DNA of 64,000 nucleotides. Source: Cryptomeria japonica (Eukaryota; Streptophyta; Pinopsida; Cupressales; Cupressaceae). The position numbers were made by a program, and so were the translations under genes. Positions 31,340 through 43,929 of the stretch are shown one piece after another. Position 1 is the stretch's first letter. The number at the start of each line of letters is the position of its first letter. The notes beneath the pieces are model-generated. The model was not told the origin of the DNA. It worked only from the letters and a program-made list of their open reading frames with translations, and did not search any database. The stretch is from assembly GCF_030272615.1 (NCBI RefSeq), contig NC_081412.1:665616352-665680351 (forward strand), given 5' to 3'.

Positions 31340-32383
31340 TGTAATACATACAGAAGGCCTGCGACCTGTATTTGAAAAGTAAAGAGATAATTTTTTGGAG
31401 CGGGGTGGCAGTATTTCAGGGTCTTCCTCAGCATCCTCCTCGTCCACCTGGAATTTTGAATCATCATTTTCTTCTGACCACTTATGGTCAAAGTCACTAT
31501 CGAATTCCTAAGCTATCGACACCAGCAAATGAACCTGGAATTTTGAATCATCATTTTCTTCCGACCACTTATGGTCGAAGTCACTATCGAATTCCTAAGC
31601 TATCGACACTAGCAAATGAACCTGGAAGAGGAACTCCATAGAAATCTCAGCTCAGAAGCAATGAACGTAAACCTCTGAAAGGAACGTAATACGCCACAAT
31701 ATCCTCCAATCCACCAAGATATTTTAGAGGGAAGAGTGCCTAAGTTATATCTGAAGTCAGATAACTAGTCATCCTAATATCCAGTATTGAGGTCACAAAA
31801 CATGAATAGATATCCGTGTTGACACGATATTTGTCTACGTCGTCAATAAAGTCTTCCCCAAGCACCCATTTGATGGCAGAAATGATGAGAGGATTTTTAC
31901 ATCATTTCATTCCCTAAAACCTCCAGTCTGAGATGTTTCCTAAGAAATTGAATTGAGCTTTACTACTAGTAAGCCTAACGGGAGTGTCCATGATTCAAGA
32001 AACTTCGTCATTGAGCTAGATACTATGCAAAAGAATGTCTTAAAAGACATATTTATAGTGGATTTCCAGCTCCAGGTAATAAATAAAATGGAAATCTAGC
32101 ACTCTTGATCTTCGAAACAACTGTCTTTTCTCATAACTCATGCAAGTAAATGGAGTCGAGCCTGAAAACTGTGTACGTCCCATCTAGAACCTTGAATAGA
32201 GAAGTATTGTCCTTAGATGCCACGCGTATATCCAAGTATATCATTCCTAAGTCTAGTAACTCATAGGTATGTTTTAGCTCGTGCAAGCCTTGTTGTCTGC
32301 GGATACTCTCCTTAATGAGGAGATTTATCTAGACAAACAAACCATCTCAAGTGGTTCGGAGTAACGACATACTGAATAGGCAT
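31340..32383 (-). pseudogene. R3 antisense accessory ORF with acidic tail
   Basis: Minus-strand protein-like reading antisense to pol and just after integrase. The start is probably ATG at 32383 (MPIQYVVTPNHLRWFV). It continues through shifts: LLDLGMIYLDIRVASKDNTS, LFKVLDGTYTVFRLDSIYLH, MDTPVRLTSSKAQFNFLGNI, WVLGEDFIDDVDKYRVNTDI, LKYLGGLEDIVAYYVPFRGL. The C-terminus is an acidic repeat, EFDSDFDHKWSEENDDSKFQ, present twice through an 87-bp duplication, then DEEDAEEDPEILPPRSKK. I do not recognise the family. The evidence is amino-acid-like composition and continuity over about 340 codons despite stops. Confidence 0.5.
31447..31620. repeat. Tandem duplication, 2 x 87 bp
   Basis: 31447-31533 and 31534-31620 differ at three positions, all transitions. 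The unit is 29 codons, so the duplication keeps frame on either strand. On the minus strand it doubles the acidic tail of the antisense ORF. Confidence 0.95.
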
Positions 32384-32623
32384 CTTTTTAGGAAACACAA
32401 ATGGCGACGCTTATCCCTATTTTAAAATTAATTGCAACTTGGAAAATGAGTTGGCATACATGCGGAAAGGTTCTTATCAGTAAATGCACTCTTTTACACA
32501 AATCTAGGTATGCGACGCATTTAAGGAAGAAGGCCTCAAAAAGTGCATGTCATATTGTTCATTTTGCATCTCGAGCGCCAAAACTCTTCAGAGGTGTCAG
32601 AAGGAAAATCTTACTTGCAGAAA

Positions 32624-35600
32624 ATGGAGATGGAAGTAGCCTCCTCAAATCCTTTCCAAGGGAAAATGTGAGTGGACATATATGAGGAACTATCCTCCCA
32701 CGTCGTGCCCCCAAAGCTAGAATATCCAAGTTCCAAACCCAAATCGAAGTTGGCTACCTGCAATCTTGCGGCGGTGATCGATTCTTTGGAGAATGTTGTC
32801 GAGCCCAAACTACACAGGCAGTCGAAGAACCTCAGGGAAGCTGCTTTCATAAGAATGTTAAATCAAAGGAATGAGCCACAATCCATGACATTCAAGTTTT
32901 GGAATAGTGGTGTTCCTTAGTTCGTGGTTCCGCATTGTCCAAAATTTGTAGTTGCATGCGCCAACAGGTTCCAACTAGATTCTTCTTCAATTCAGGGCTC
33001 CTTTTTAAGAGTCGTTATAACCCTAGAAGTTATTCGAGACATGTTATGTTGTCTCATAATTGACATCATGGTGGTGTTCGATGAAGACTCTATAGAAGAA
33101 TACTGGAACACTAGGAGGGATATTGTATCATTTTGTCACAATGCGTTGAATCAGAGTCTAATAGTTGAGCCTCCAAGGTTCCCTCTGTCATATAGTGATT
33201 TGAAGCATGATGATCTCAAAGAGATCTCCTTGACCATTTCATTGCTATGTGGTCATGATAGAGACTAGGAGATCACCGCCCCTATGATGGGTTTCTTGTA
33301 CAAATGCCAGAAGCAGAAGGGGCCATTCTATCTAGACTTATATGTCTTGATAGCTAGAGAAATGGTGAGGTGGTTAGCTAAGTTCCAACATTTTCAATGG
33401 TTTAGGTTTACCTCATTACTAATTCATCTTTTCATGCACCAGAATGACGCTTTCTTCAATCAATTCATGCGATTGGCTACTCATGATGAGCTAAGAAACA
33501 AAATGCATGTGTCTGCTTGGACACCCATCCTGTTAGCTTTGTATGATGCCTCCCAATTTTTAGACTATTTTTTGACCCTTATCCTTCATGATTTTGGTTT
33601 TATCCCTGAGGAGCATCTTGCTCATTTTTCCCAAATATAAATGAATTGCATGTGCAATGAACGCCCCTTTGCGACTGGTTTCTGGGTAGTAAGTTTTCTT
33701 TTGTCTGGGTGCATGGCTTCTCTAAAGAACCCTTTCGCCTACCTAGCTATGTCATAGAGAGAGCCCTTGCCCTTGAAATTTTTTGATAGTTGGTGGAGGT
33801 TGAGAGAGCTATAGGCCCAAGAAAACATGATACCTCCATAACAGAAGACTACAAGGCTATTGGTCCCATCACTCTCGTACAGAGGAGCATTTCTAAGAAT
33901 GTCCTGACCTCCAAGCTAGTGCAACTCGACTTGGTAGCAATTGATGATGTGTGAAGCTATGAACCAGATGAATGGCTATCTAAAAGAAAAAATATAGTTA
34001 AGCATGAACTGCAGAGTTCATGGGAAGGATGCACCAACCCGCCAGTGAATGACCCAAATCTTTATGTGGGTCCCAATGATTTTCCTATTTTGAAACGTCC
34101 CTCATGGTTGAATTTTTACCCTATCCTTCAAAAGAAAAATCCAATGAAGCCCCTTCCCTGAAGCATGTTGGAAGCCATGAGAAATAATTCATTGCCTAAG
34201 AAAAAGAGGGAAGATTTTTGGATCTACTATCAGGAAGTGAATCAGCCTGGGGCTAATGTCGGGAATGCTCCTTTCGATGAGCATTTTGAGGCTAAATGGT
34301 GACAACACAACAAATCAGATGAAGAGATAGGCAATGAGTCCCCACATGATGACTCATCCCTCAAGGAGGATCGACATAAGGAGGTAGAAGTTATAAATGT
34401 AGAAGAGCAAGAGCCAAAGACCCCATTCCCAAACCACCAAAAGATCGGCTGAAAAGAAGGCACCTGATTCCCCTTCTAGTAAGAAACAATATCTAGGATC
34501 TTCCAAGAAGGGTTCATCTTCTAAACTCCCTACGGTTCCTCCAGCCTCTCAGCGACTGGTGACTTATACAGTTCAAGTATGTCCTTCTCTTCCCTTTCTC
34601 TCTACTCAATCTATGTCTTTCATAGCATTTCAAGTTGCATCTATGTCTACCCAAATCCCCACTGCTCTCACATTAGCACCCGTGAGAATGCTGGTTGACC
34701 CCTAAGTTGCATCATTGTAGACCTCTCTTTTGCTCCCTTTCCCTGATTTTATTCCCCCTACAACATTTTTACCACAGATGTTTGTTACACTCGTTCTCTC
34801 GCATAGGCTTGGTTTCGGAGAGACCACTCCTCCCCCAAATGTCAGGGTAGCATCCACTGATCTATATTTTTTATGAGCCTCTCCATTCATCTCCTTGTTC
34901 TCCCCAACCACGCTTGCATAGCACATTCGAACCTCTTTCAGCAACCATATTTCTCCTTTCCCCTTTGCAATCCCTATTGGTGCAGTGTTCATAGGCCAAA
35001 CTATTTCAAACCCAGATGCTTATCAACAATAGGTTACCTACTCCAAGACTGCACATATTGGTAAGATCGACAAGAGAAAGGAGAAGGATGGTGCCAAGGC
35101 AGCCCAACTGCATGTGCAAACGCATTTCAGTGAGCAAAACGATAGTCTCTTCTTTGCGACCATGTTCTCTAAGGTTGACAAGATGGAGGCCCAAATGAGA
35201 CCCAATGATTACACCCTACATGTTGTCAGGGTTAATCTCTTGAATGCTATGGCATTGGATAAAGTAGAAATGATGAAAGAAACCTCGAAGGTTGTGTCGT
35301 CATATTTCATCAAAAAGAGTCATCGTCTAGAGAAAATACAAGCATAAAATATGACTGTTAGAGAATCCTTGGACCAACAAAGAAAATAAGACAGAGCTAG
35401 AAATGTTGAAATCAACTACTTGTAGGGCTTGTTAACCCAAGCCAACTCTGAAAAAGGGAAGTTGCAGTCCGCCCTGAACAACATGAGCTCTCAATTGAAA
35501 GGGAAAGAAGAGACAAGGAACGTGGCACTGAAAGAATTGCAAGAGAGGGAGCAAGAGATACAGTAGCTAAAAGCAGCTTCTAAAGATGCTATCCAAATTC

Positions 35601-36600
35601 ATACTCAGTTGCAAGAGGAGGTCCACCTGAAGGAAGAATACGCTTGGCAACTAAGTGATACATAGGCCACACTTTCAAAGGAAAGAGAAAGGTTTCAAAC
35701 ATATGTGCGTGAGAAACAGAGTAGCTTGGAGAAAGCTGAAAATAAATTCCTAGATGTGGAGGATTAATGCAGCAAGAATGGAATCACATGTCGTGACTTC
35801 AGGAAGCTTTTCAAGATGTAGGTATTAAGATCCTTGCTCTAGAAAATCAGGCTGCCCAGGAACAAGATAGGTGTAAAGAGCTGCAAAATGAGATAAGAGA
35901 AAAGGACGAAGAAGTCACATGGTTATCGAGCCTCCCCCCCCTCTAGAGGTTCTTCAAGATTTCTCTTTGGTTGTAGTAAAATTGTATGTTTCTCATTGGG
36001 AGATAATTAAGTAGTATTTCACTTCCTTGCAACCCATACTGATATTCCTAGGAGAAGTGTAATCTCTATGTGCTGAAGTGGGCACTCTCATTAAAAACAC
36101 TATGCTTTTCATTGGTCCTGAGCTCCACGTAGCCCAGAACTTAATTCAGTTGTTGTATGCTTCTCCAGATGAAGAATTGAGAGAAAAAGGAATTACAGAT
36201 TGCAAGCAATTAATAAAAAAGACTAATGTTTTCATTAACCAACACAGGGTAATCATGCATGTATCAACAATGCTTGAGATTTTGAAGATTTTAGTTCCAG
36301 GCATCGAGCAACATGTAGAGAGGTTTGTTTTCCTCGGTCCGCCTTCTCCTTTTCCTGTAGATGGCTTTGGGATAGGGATTGAACAAGTCATGGGCCAAAT
36401 AGAGCAATTAGAGCAAGTTCAGACCTTTCTATAGCACCTGAGCAGTTCTATTTCGACGGAGGAATTTGAGAATCTCTTGCACCCCTTGACACAACTCTAC
36501 GCACTCCTGAAGTTGGTCCATGATGAACCAATGGACTGTCCATTTGATGAAGTGATCTATTTAGAAAAAAACTACCAGAATCTGGAAGCTTAGGTGCTAC
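32624..36600 (+). pseudogene. R3 sense accessory ORF, about 1300 codons, with coiled coil
   Basis: It begins MEMEVASSNPFQGKM at 32624, hits a TGA, then continues VDIYEELSSHVVPPKLEYPS. A globular part spans about 32672-33640: SMTFKFWNSGVP, VVFDEDSIEEYWNTRRDIVS, FYLDLYVLIAREMVRWLAKF, FTSLLIHLFMHQNDAFF. A Ser/Pro/acidic linker follows (about 34200-35000). A coiled coil occupies about 35340-35900 (QSALNNMSSQLKGKEETRNV, ALKELQEREQEIQ, LQEEVHLKEEYAWQLSD), then a helical end at 36078-36434 (LEILKILVPGIEQHVERFVF). Many stops. It lies between integrase and the 3' LTR in sense orientation, divergent from the ORF at 31340-32383. No known domain recognised. VAR/IAR and S/T-LL-H spacing also appears in the minus-strand ORF at 39430-43656. 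Confidence 0.6.
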
Positions 36601-36739
36601 CCTCCAAGGATGATTGGTTTCAGTTGCAGCAAGTCTTTGATCTGCTCTTCCCTATTCAGGCATGAAGTTTGGTCTCCGAACCAAAAATATTGGATTCTAT
36701 AATTCTGCAGGCAGAATTCCCCATTGAGTCGCCAAGAAA

Positions 36740-37860
36740 TGTTAATATTATTTTGTGATCATTCGCATGTGGTAGTTTTCGTTAAGTAACAACACCTTCT
36801 TTTGATTTTCAGTCTACTTTCCTGTTCATCAGCATGTGTGCCAGGTGATGTCTTGGCATTGCTCTAAGTGACTCACTTTTCTCACCTAGTGTTGAGAGAA
36901 CACAAAGCTTCCACGTGGCTCAAGTCTTTTCCTCGGCATGTGCTTCTCGGCCCCACCATACCTCGTGTAAAGACAACAACACTTGGTGCCCCCGCGTTGC
37001 ACGTTCTAGTCCTCTTTTTGCACTCAACTTCGGGTCTCCCCCAAGTCATCATGTGTCTTCCATGATGGTTCATGAACCAGAATGTTGTTTGCGTCACGAT
37101 TTTCTTGTTTGGCAGGTGCAGGGGTCACCATGATATGGTTGAGGTAACAACTTTAAAGCCCATTTTTTCTTGGTAGCGTCTCGTAGAGTGCCACACTAGA
37201 ATATTCCTGTCCAAAGCAGTTGCTAGGATTTTGCTTATGCTTCCGTGCTATTTGTTGAGGGCTGAGGGCTCTATATAGGCCTTCCTTTTCTGTTTTTTAA
37301 GGGGTTCAGACTTTAGAGTGATTTTTAGACTTTGGCTCATTGAATAAGCCTTTATGTTAATTAAATTTGGTGAATGATAGACATGTCAGATTGTGCCTAT
37401 GGCCTTTATGATTGTTTTATTTGAAGCTCAATAGACTGACTTTTGTGTTGTTTTCAAATTTGATAACTTTTGTGATATATGTTGTGAGACTCCATGGATT
37501 AAACTATGTTTTAGGACTTGTTATCTATTGGATGAATGATGAATGTCATATTATGTTGAATGAGTTTTTGTTGAATTATCCTCTAAAATAGTTTTGAGCA
37601 TGTAGATTGTTGAATGAGTTTTAAAACTGCATGTATATGAGTTTCATATGTTGTTAGTGTTTTAGAAAATATTTTGGCATATCGCCTAAGTAGTGTAACT
37701 CTTTTTTTTTAAGTTTTCCTCTTCCCCCTTTCTCCCCCAATTTTATGAAGAGTGGGCTTCTCAAACCTGGAGTTGATTTAGTGAATCTTGCGTAAAAGGT
37801 CCCCCATCATTGAATTTCCCATAAGGCTGTTAGCGTTTAATGCAAAATTAATAGTCAACA
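36740..37860 (+). repeat. 3' LTR of R3 (1121 bp)
   Basis: Direct repeat of the 5' LTR, starting TGTTAATATTATTTTGTGAT and ending AATAGTCAACA at 37860, followed by TTTAC. A strong polypurine tract is not visible just upstream; the sequence there reads GAGTCGCCAAGAAA. Confidence 0.95.
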
Positions 37861-37865
37861 TTTAC

Positions 37866-38646
37866 TAGTTTTGGAAAAAGAATGAAAAGATCATTTTATA
37901 ATTGTTGAAGTACGTTTTACCTCTATCTGTCCTATACAACTTTGACAACAATTTCAAGCAAGTTATATATGATATTGGAAAATACATGAGGTAAGTAGCG
38001 ATATTTGTTCAATTCGTTGTATAGATCTTATATTTTCCATTTGTTTTACTTGTTATGCAATATATTGTATATTTTTTGTTAAATCTCATTAATATATTTG
38101 CACCTTGAATCACTTGTAGATGGTTGTCATCTAAATAAATCCATAAAGAAATATAAAATATTGGAAGAGAAAAATTCCTCATCTAATGTGTGAAATGCAA
38201 AAGTGTCTACCTTCAACATTTTTCAATGCACAAGAACACTATCTCATACACCAAGTTGAGGAGATTGAATTGTGTAAACTTGTACATACAAGGTCAATGT
38301 GGATGGTTGAGAGGAACTTGAAATTTTTGAAGGCTTTGGTTAGACAAAGAGCACATCCTGAGGGTTCTATGGTGGAGGGATATATGGTATACTGGACCAT
38401 GGTGTACATTACTGAATATCTTCTTAAGTTCGTAGCAAAGATCCATGTAGATCGCATTTGGGATTCCAACTCCATTAACAAATTCGAAGGGGGGTACCTG
38501 ATGGAGAAAGGTAGATTGAGGAAAGTAAGAGGTAATCATAAGATGGTCATGGAGATTAATTACAATACATTTTACATTTCCTTCAATTTCTTGAAAAGAA
38601 ACAATAGAGAACTAGTCCAAATGAAAGAATCTTCCACACACAAATA
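37866..38646 (+). pseudogene. CACTA transposase, part right of R3 (DUF4218)
   Basis: Continues the transposase interrupted at TTTAC: KYVLPLSVLYNFDNNFKQVI and YDIGKYMR, matching the QQLLP...FF...C stretch of CACTA transposases. A GT-AG intron-like gap (GTAAGTAG near 37993 to TTGTAG near 38119) follows, then from 38180 MCEMQKCLPSTFFNAQEHYL, HTRSMWMVERNLKFLKALVR, QRAHPEGSMVEGYMVYWTMV. The WM..ER..K.LK..VR..A.PEGS..EGY pattern is DUF4218. 38186-38646 is open for 153 codons; upstream parts have stops. Confidence 0.8.
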
Positions 38647-39429
38647 GAAAAGTACTGGTATTCTATTACTCCAAAAAATAAGTCTTTTACTGCTGAAAAG
38701 TATTAAAATCTTAAAAAGTGTTGATGATCAGATATTACAATTTGAATTTTATATATATAAGAAGAAGAGCCAACAAAGGTGTCTCTTTGGATTGTCTTTT
38801 GGCAAATAATTAAACTATTGATCTTAATTAAACTTATAAAATAATTTAATCTTCTCCTAACATTGACTTAACCGTTGAGAGATGTTTTTAATACTCCTCC
38901 AAGGTGTTGGTTCTCAAATCAATAAATAGTTTGATTGAATTTAACTCTGTCAGTTACCCAACCGTCAATGTTACAATTTGATATCTTTTATTATAGTTAG
39001 TTCGATTGAATTTAACTCTCAGAGAGGGACCAATCAAAATAGAATGTAAATAGCCACATTTTATCTCATATGCACTCTATATTCTTCTAACTTGCAATTA
39101 TAACATAAAATCTTCACACAAAGATTTAGGATAACAATCATCAACCATAGATAATTATAACAAAGAACTAATTTGAAAGAAAAAGCATCCACAACACAAT
39201 TAGCATATAAGAGAACTCGCTTTTGTATTAATTTCAAAATAAGAGTCTTTGCTTGAACATGTGTATGAAAATTAATGATAATGTCTAATTTATCACTCCT
39301 AACTTTTGTCTTGCAAATGATTACATCAAATATTTATAACATATCATAGGGTCATGCCCTTTAAAAAGTGTCTTTTGGAAATAAACTAAGAGATTAACTT
39401 AAAGGAAACTAATCATTATCTAGTCAAGC
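38647..39429. other. No gene recognised
   Basis: AT-rich, stops in all frames. GATTGAATTTAACTCT occurs twice (about 38932 and 39003), a short direct repeat. Nothing else supported. Confidence 0.5.
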
Positions 39430-42400
39430 ACAAGTGTGCCTTGGTCAAATGTTCCAGGTACTCTTTGTTGTAATGGGTGTCGCACTCGTGGATTGTATCT
39501 CTTGCTTCAACCTCTATTCCACGCAGTCCACCACTATGTCTTTGTTTCTTGCCTTAGATGCTTTCATTGCATTCCTAAATACTATTTGACAATCTCAAAC
39601 CCAATCCATTTTCTCCTTCAAGTCTTCGTCTTCATTGAGCAGGGGTAGGATTGTTGGATTGTTGTTGGGGATATTATTGGATATGGTTGGTCATTGTTTT
39701 TGCTAGGATATATTGTTATCATTTATGTCAACATATTCCTATGATTTATTCCAGTGTGATTTGGAAGATTTTTTGATCTGGTTTTGTAGTTTGATTTTGT
39801 TGATCACTATGTTGCACAGGTTAATATTTCCTTCAGTATATTCTAGTGTGATTAGATTTGGTGCTGAGACTTTGGGATATTGTTTTGGATGATCTTGTGT
39901 ATCTTCATTTTAGATGGTTAGTGATTTGGTGCTCCTCAAGTTATCATTCTTCATGATAGTTGTTGATTGGTTGTGTTCTTGAACTTCTAGACATTGGCAG
40001 ATGAAGATTTGAAAAACGGTGTTGGTACAACTGTTCTAGATGATTCTAACGTGCTTGCTAGTGTTTCCTAGTCATGTCCTATTTGTTTTGGCAATCTGCA
40101 TTGATGGTTTTGCAAGTTTTTAGTGGTTGTCATCAACCAGTGTTGATTTTCATGTTATACAATATTTCTGGTGGTGCAGCATGTTGCGGTTGCTCTTGGC
40201 GTGATTTTCGGTGGAGTTTATCATTTGGGAATTTGAATTAGGACCATGTTATGCTATGCAAATTATTATATTTGTCCAGTGGTCAATATTTGTATTGTGT
40301 GATGTAATTTTGTAATTGAGGGTTGAGGGTTTAGCTGACCTTATTATCAAGGTTGATGAATTGTATATATAGGTGAGTTATTCATGTAGTTTGTGTGTCA
40401 ATTTTGTGTTTGCATTATCAGAGAGATTTTTGTGCGAACAAGTGATTTATCATTCAGTGTTGAGTTTGAGGTGATATTGGTGTTGCAGGGTACACATTTG
40501 TGCTTAATCAGAACTGTAATCAGGCATTTGGAGATGTTATTCTTTCAATTCACTTCTTCTAGATTGTAGTTTGAATCATTGTAAGTCAGTGAGACTTCCA
40601 TGAGGGTTGTAGCCTTCTGAGAAAATATATTTTGAGAAGTGAGCACTAGGTAGTGTGCCTGAATGCATGTGCATTCCCTATTGTAATATTTTCACATACT
40701 ACTGCAGAATATCATCTTATTGTGGGTAGGTTCCCACCGTGGTTTTTTCCTTAATCGGGTTTTCCACATCAAAAATCTTGGTGTTGTGTGTTGTGTTGTT
40801 CATTTATTTATCTGCTTATTGTTGTATTTTGGTAGATCTATTGTAGTGCTTAATTTTTTTATATTTTGATGAAGACCAATTCACCCCCCTCTCAGTCTTC
40901 CTTCTTGGTTGATGCTAATGGGGATTCCATTTGATCCATCTCCTATAAAATCTGTACTTTCAGACCTGAACGCCTCTAGATATTCTTTATGTGTTTTGAT
41001 CAATTCTTCACAATTTTTAATAGCATCAAGGTCCACCTTGTCTTACCCTTGGAGCTCCGCAAGCCTGTCTTGAAGTCTTTTCTTCAACCTTTCATGCTCC
41101 TCAATGGTCGATTGGTTCTTTGAGTACATTTCCCAATTTTTATTCATCCATACCATCCAGTTAGTAAACTATTTCTAAACAAATGCAGATAGTGTCTTAG
41201 TCTTGACACTTTTCAATTGGGCCTAGAGCTGGAGAATTTCTTCCTTAAGTTTTCTAGCTTTAGTCTGTGGTTGTGATCTTTCACCTTGTGTTAACAATTT
41301 ATGTGGCTCTTTTTGCTTTAGTAATTCTTTTAAATGATCACTTTCTTTACTCAATCTGATGTTCTCTATCCTACCAAACTTATCTTTCAACAACAATTGA
41401 ATTTGAGCTTTATTCAACTTAGCAACATTAAAACCCAAATCAACAGTTACAATTGGATTTGTCTCTCCTACCTTTTGTGTCATGATATGCCCAAAAGATT
41501 TCTAAGTATCAATAATCATTGGTTTCTTGTGTGGAGGGTACAAAGACCAAATTAGCATGGAATGTTCATCAGGATTATACATGGAACCCATATATACTTG
41601 GGTTACTCCTTCAGGAGACAATTTATGTTTGGCATCTATTTCATGGAGGAAAGTATCAAATACCAAAGTTGAATCTAAATCCCATTGGAGAAATATCAAA
41701 ACACCTACATCCTCAAGTAGCTTCCTCCCACTCTTAGGGTCATCTGACTCATTTCTTCCTCAACTTCACCTTTCAAGGTGACCAATAGTTGATTTTCATT
41801 GGAGACATTCACCTCTCCTACACTTTCCCTGACTGTTTTACCCTTTATCTTATATAAAAAAGATTTGAATTTTGAAGGCATCACAAATTCATCATTTGAC
41901 ACAAAATCTTTATAGGCTAGCTGCCTTGGATCCTCTTCAATTGGCACCTCTTCCTCTAGATCCCTAACTAGAGACACATGTTCTTCAATCATCATTTTAG
42001 GGAGTTTCTCAAAAGAGATTTCATCATCACTTGATGATTCTTTATTGCTAGATGATGACACATAAATCCTCTGTGCCTCTCTCATCTTATGCTCCATCTC
42101 TATTGTGATTTTCAACGGCCATTTCGGCCTCTTTCTCATCCAAGTTTCTTATCAAATCATCCCTCACAAATGGGATATGCACATACTCACCAAGATTTTT
42201 CTTTCTCCTTCCAGCATTAATGTATCCTTCAGGGTCACACCCTTTTCTTGGTGCACCTAGCTTCATGTTGTAATGGGCTAATTTGTTCAGTGTGAGATCT
42301 TGTCCTTCCTTCCCAATGATAGTAAATTCATCAATGCATATGGTCCCTGTCATAAAAGCCTATTTGTGATGTGAGCTCAAGTGTGTGTGATTAGAAATTC

Positions 42401-43656
42401 GTATTTGTCTAATAATTTCCAAATAGGCTATCTTGTTGGGCACTATCTTAGGTAACAGAAATGGGGATTCTTCAAACCCATAACCCTAATCATTGTCACA
42501 CCTGAGAAACAATACTAGTCACCCCAATTATGTTTGACTGTCTCAAGTCCTCGAAAGTCTGCAAGCCTTAGGAACCTTTTGACCTCATGTGTGAGTGGAG
42601 AGCTACATGGGTGATCATAAAAATTGTATAAACTTTTCACAAAATATTCTTCAAAATGAATATAGCTAGACCTGACAAATCTATAATCCCATATTGAAGT
42701 CCACAATTGGACTAGAAAAGGTTGATTATCATCATCAAACTATTTAATCTTCATCTCCTCAGGCTAGATACCAAGTTCTTGGCCATAGAACAATATCATG
42801 TGCATTAACAAAGAATAGTGTGGAAAATATATTTTAGATGGATCCTTCTTAATAACAACAAGGCTCAAATCAATCTGCCTAGCAACAAATGTGGCAAAAT
42901 CAAATTCTCTTGCATTGAGGCATTGAATATTTGTTGCAATTACCATGGACTCTATCATCATGAGATCTGGAGTATTGAGACCAAGGACCTGGCCAATTGA
43001 ATAGTATGTATACCTCATAATGGTTTTAAACAGGTTTACGTGGAATCCAAGTCCTTCCTCAGACTCTGGTAGTGCATCAAGATTGAGCATGTGAAGGGGT
43101 AGCCACCATCTTGTGTAGATAGTATCTAGTCTACAATATTCCTCTATCTAATCTTCAAGAAAAATGGGGTGATCATAGATCCCAGTCAGAGTGAATAACT
43201 CAAAGATTGCTTCTCTTAACACATAGAAATAGGGATCGCCCTCTCTGTTGCAAATTTCCCTCTTCTTGGGGTCACAATGTTCTACCAATAACTTCAGTAT
43301 TTCTACACTGAAATAAAGATTAGGAACAACGAGTTTTCCTAAGTTTAACCTTCATGGGCTGCAAATTGGTTCTGGATTGTCTCGCCTATGATAATGGAAC
43401 ATGAATAGCTCATATCCCATGATGGTTGTGTAGAAATCCCCCACATTTTTGTAATTATCCTCTAGTTTCCATTGTGTGGACTTCGTATGTTTAGGGGTTG
43501 ACCCAGGTAATTGATCAAGCAAATCTTGACTCAATTTCTTTTCTTCTATTTTAGTTTGCTCTATTTCTATACTAGTATCCTCTATTTTTTGTTTTTAACC
43601 CTTTGTCTTACTGGTTTCCCCTTTCTATCTCTTTTAGTACTGCTAGAACTCTCCAT
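39430..43656 (-). pseudogene. Minus-strand accessory ORF of unknown family, split by an LTR
   Basis: Likely start ATG at 43656 (MESSSSTKRDRKGKPVRQRV). Then, with shifts and stops: QDLLDQLPGSTPKHTKSTQW, VGDFYTTIMGYELFMFHYHR, GLGFHVNLFKTIMRYTYYSI, FDFATFVARQIDLSLVVIKK, YFPHYSLLMHMILFYGQELG, SYIHFEEYFVKSLYNFYDHP. An acidic/Ser linker follows near 42060 (SSSSNKESSSDDEISFEKLP), then helical charged sequence (KARKLKEEILQL, NCEELIKTHKEYLEAFRSES). Interrupted at 40918-39652 by an LTR, it resumes with NEDEDLKEKMDWV and ends near 39430. Total about 980 codons. The build (globular part, acidic linker, coiled coil) parallels the R3 accessory ORF. Function unknown. Confidence 0.6.
39652..40918 (+). mobile_element. 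Solo LTR in the minus-strand accessory ORF
   Basis: Starts TGTTGGATTGTTGTTGG at 39652. Near its right end it has ATTCACCCCCCTCTCAGTC, the C-tract signature of the other LTRs here. It contains GTGGTTTTTTCC and GGGTTTTCCACATC, resembling the U5 side of Copia LTRs. The right end is uncertain (about 40917-40920, ...GATGCTAATG) and lacks a clear CA. Flanks AGGAT and GGGAT agree at four of five bases if the end is at 40920. The accessory ORF continues on both sides, which supports insertion. Confidence 0.65.
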
Positions 43657-43929
43657 TGTATAAACAATTCGACTGATCTTTTGAGGAAATTCCAAAAGGA
43701 TTGTTTTGGAGACTTACTTGTTTTGCAGGCTTTCTTTTTCTTGTCACCCTTTTTGACTCACTCCAGTTTTGCCTTTAGCATCTGTAGAATAATGTGTTGT
43801 GATATGAAACAAACCTGAATATATTTGCAGAGAATGTTGTTCATGCACAATAAATGTCTCGACCTACTAATCAATACAAAAGTCTTTTCAAAACTTGAAT
43901 TTATTTTGTTGACGTGTTCTATCAGTTTT

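Larger units (their letters stand above)
24465..37860 (+). mobile_element. R3: structurally complete Tat-like Ty3/gypsy element (13.4 kb)
   Basis: Two direct LTRs (24465-25591 and 36740-37860) starting TGTTAATATTATTTTG and ending AATAGTCAACA, a perfect TTTAC duplication, and a PBS after the 5' LTR. Order inside: gag, protease, a second RNase H, RT, RNase H, integrase, a minus-strand ORF, a long plus-strand ORF. The LTRs differ at roughly one position in eight by eye, so the insertion is old, and all ORFs carry stops. The RNase H before RT and the 5.5 kb of accessory sequence after integrase are unusual. Confidence 0.93.
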
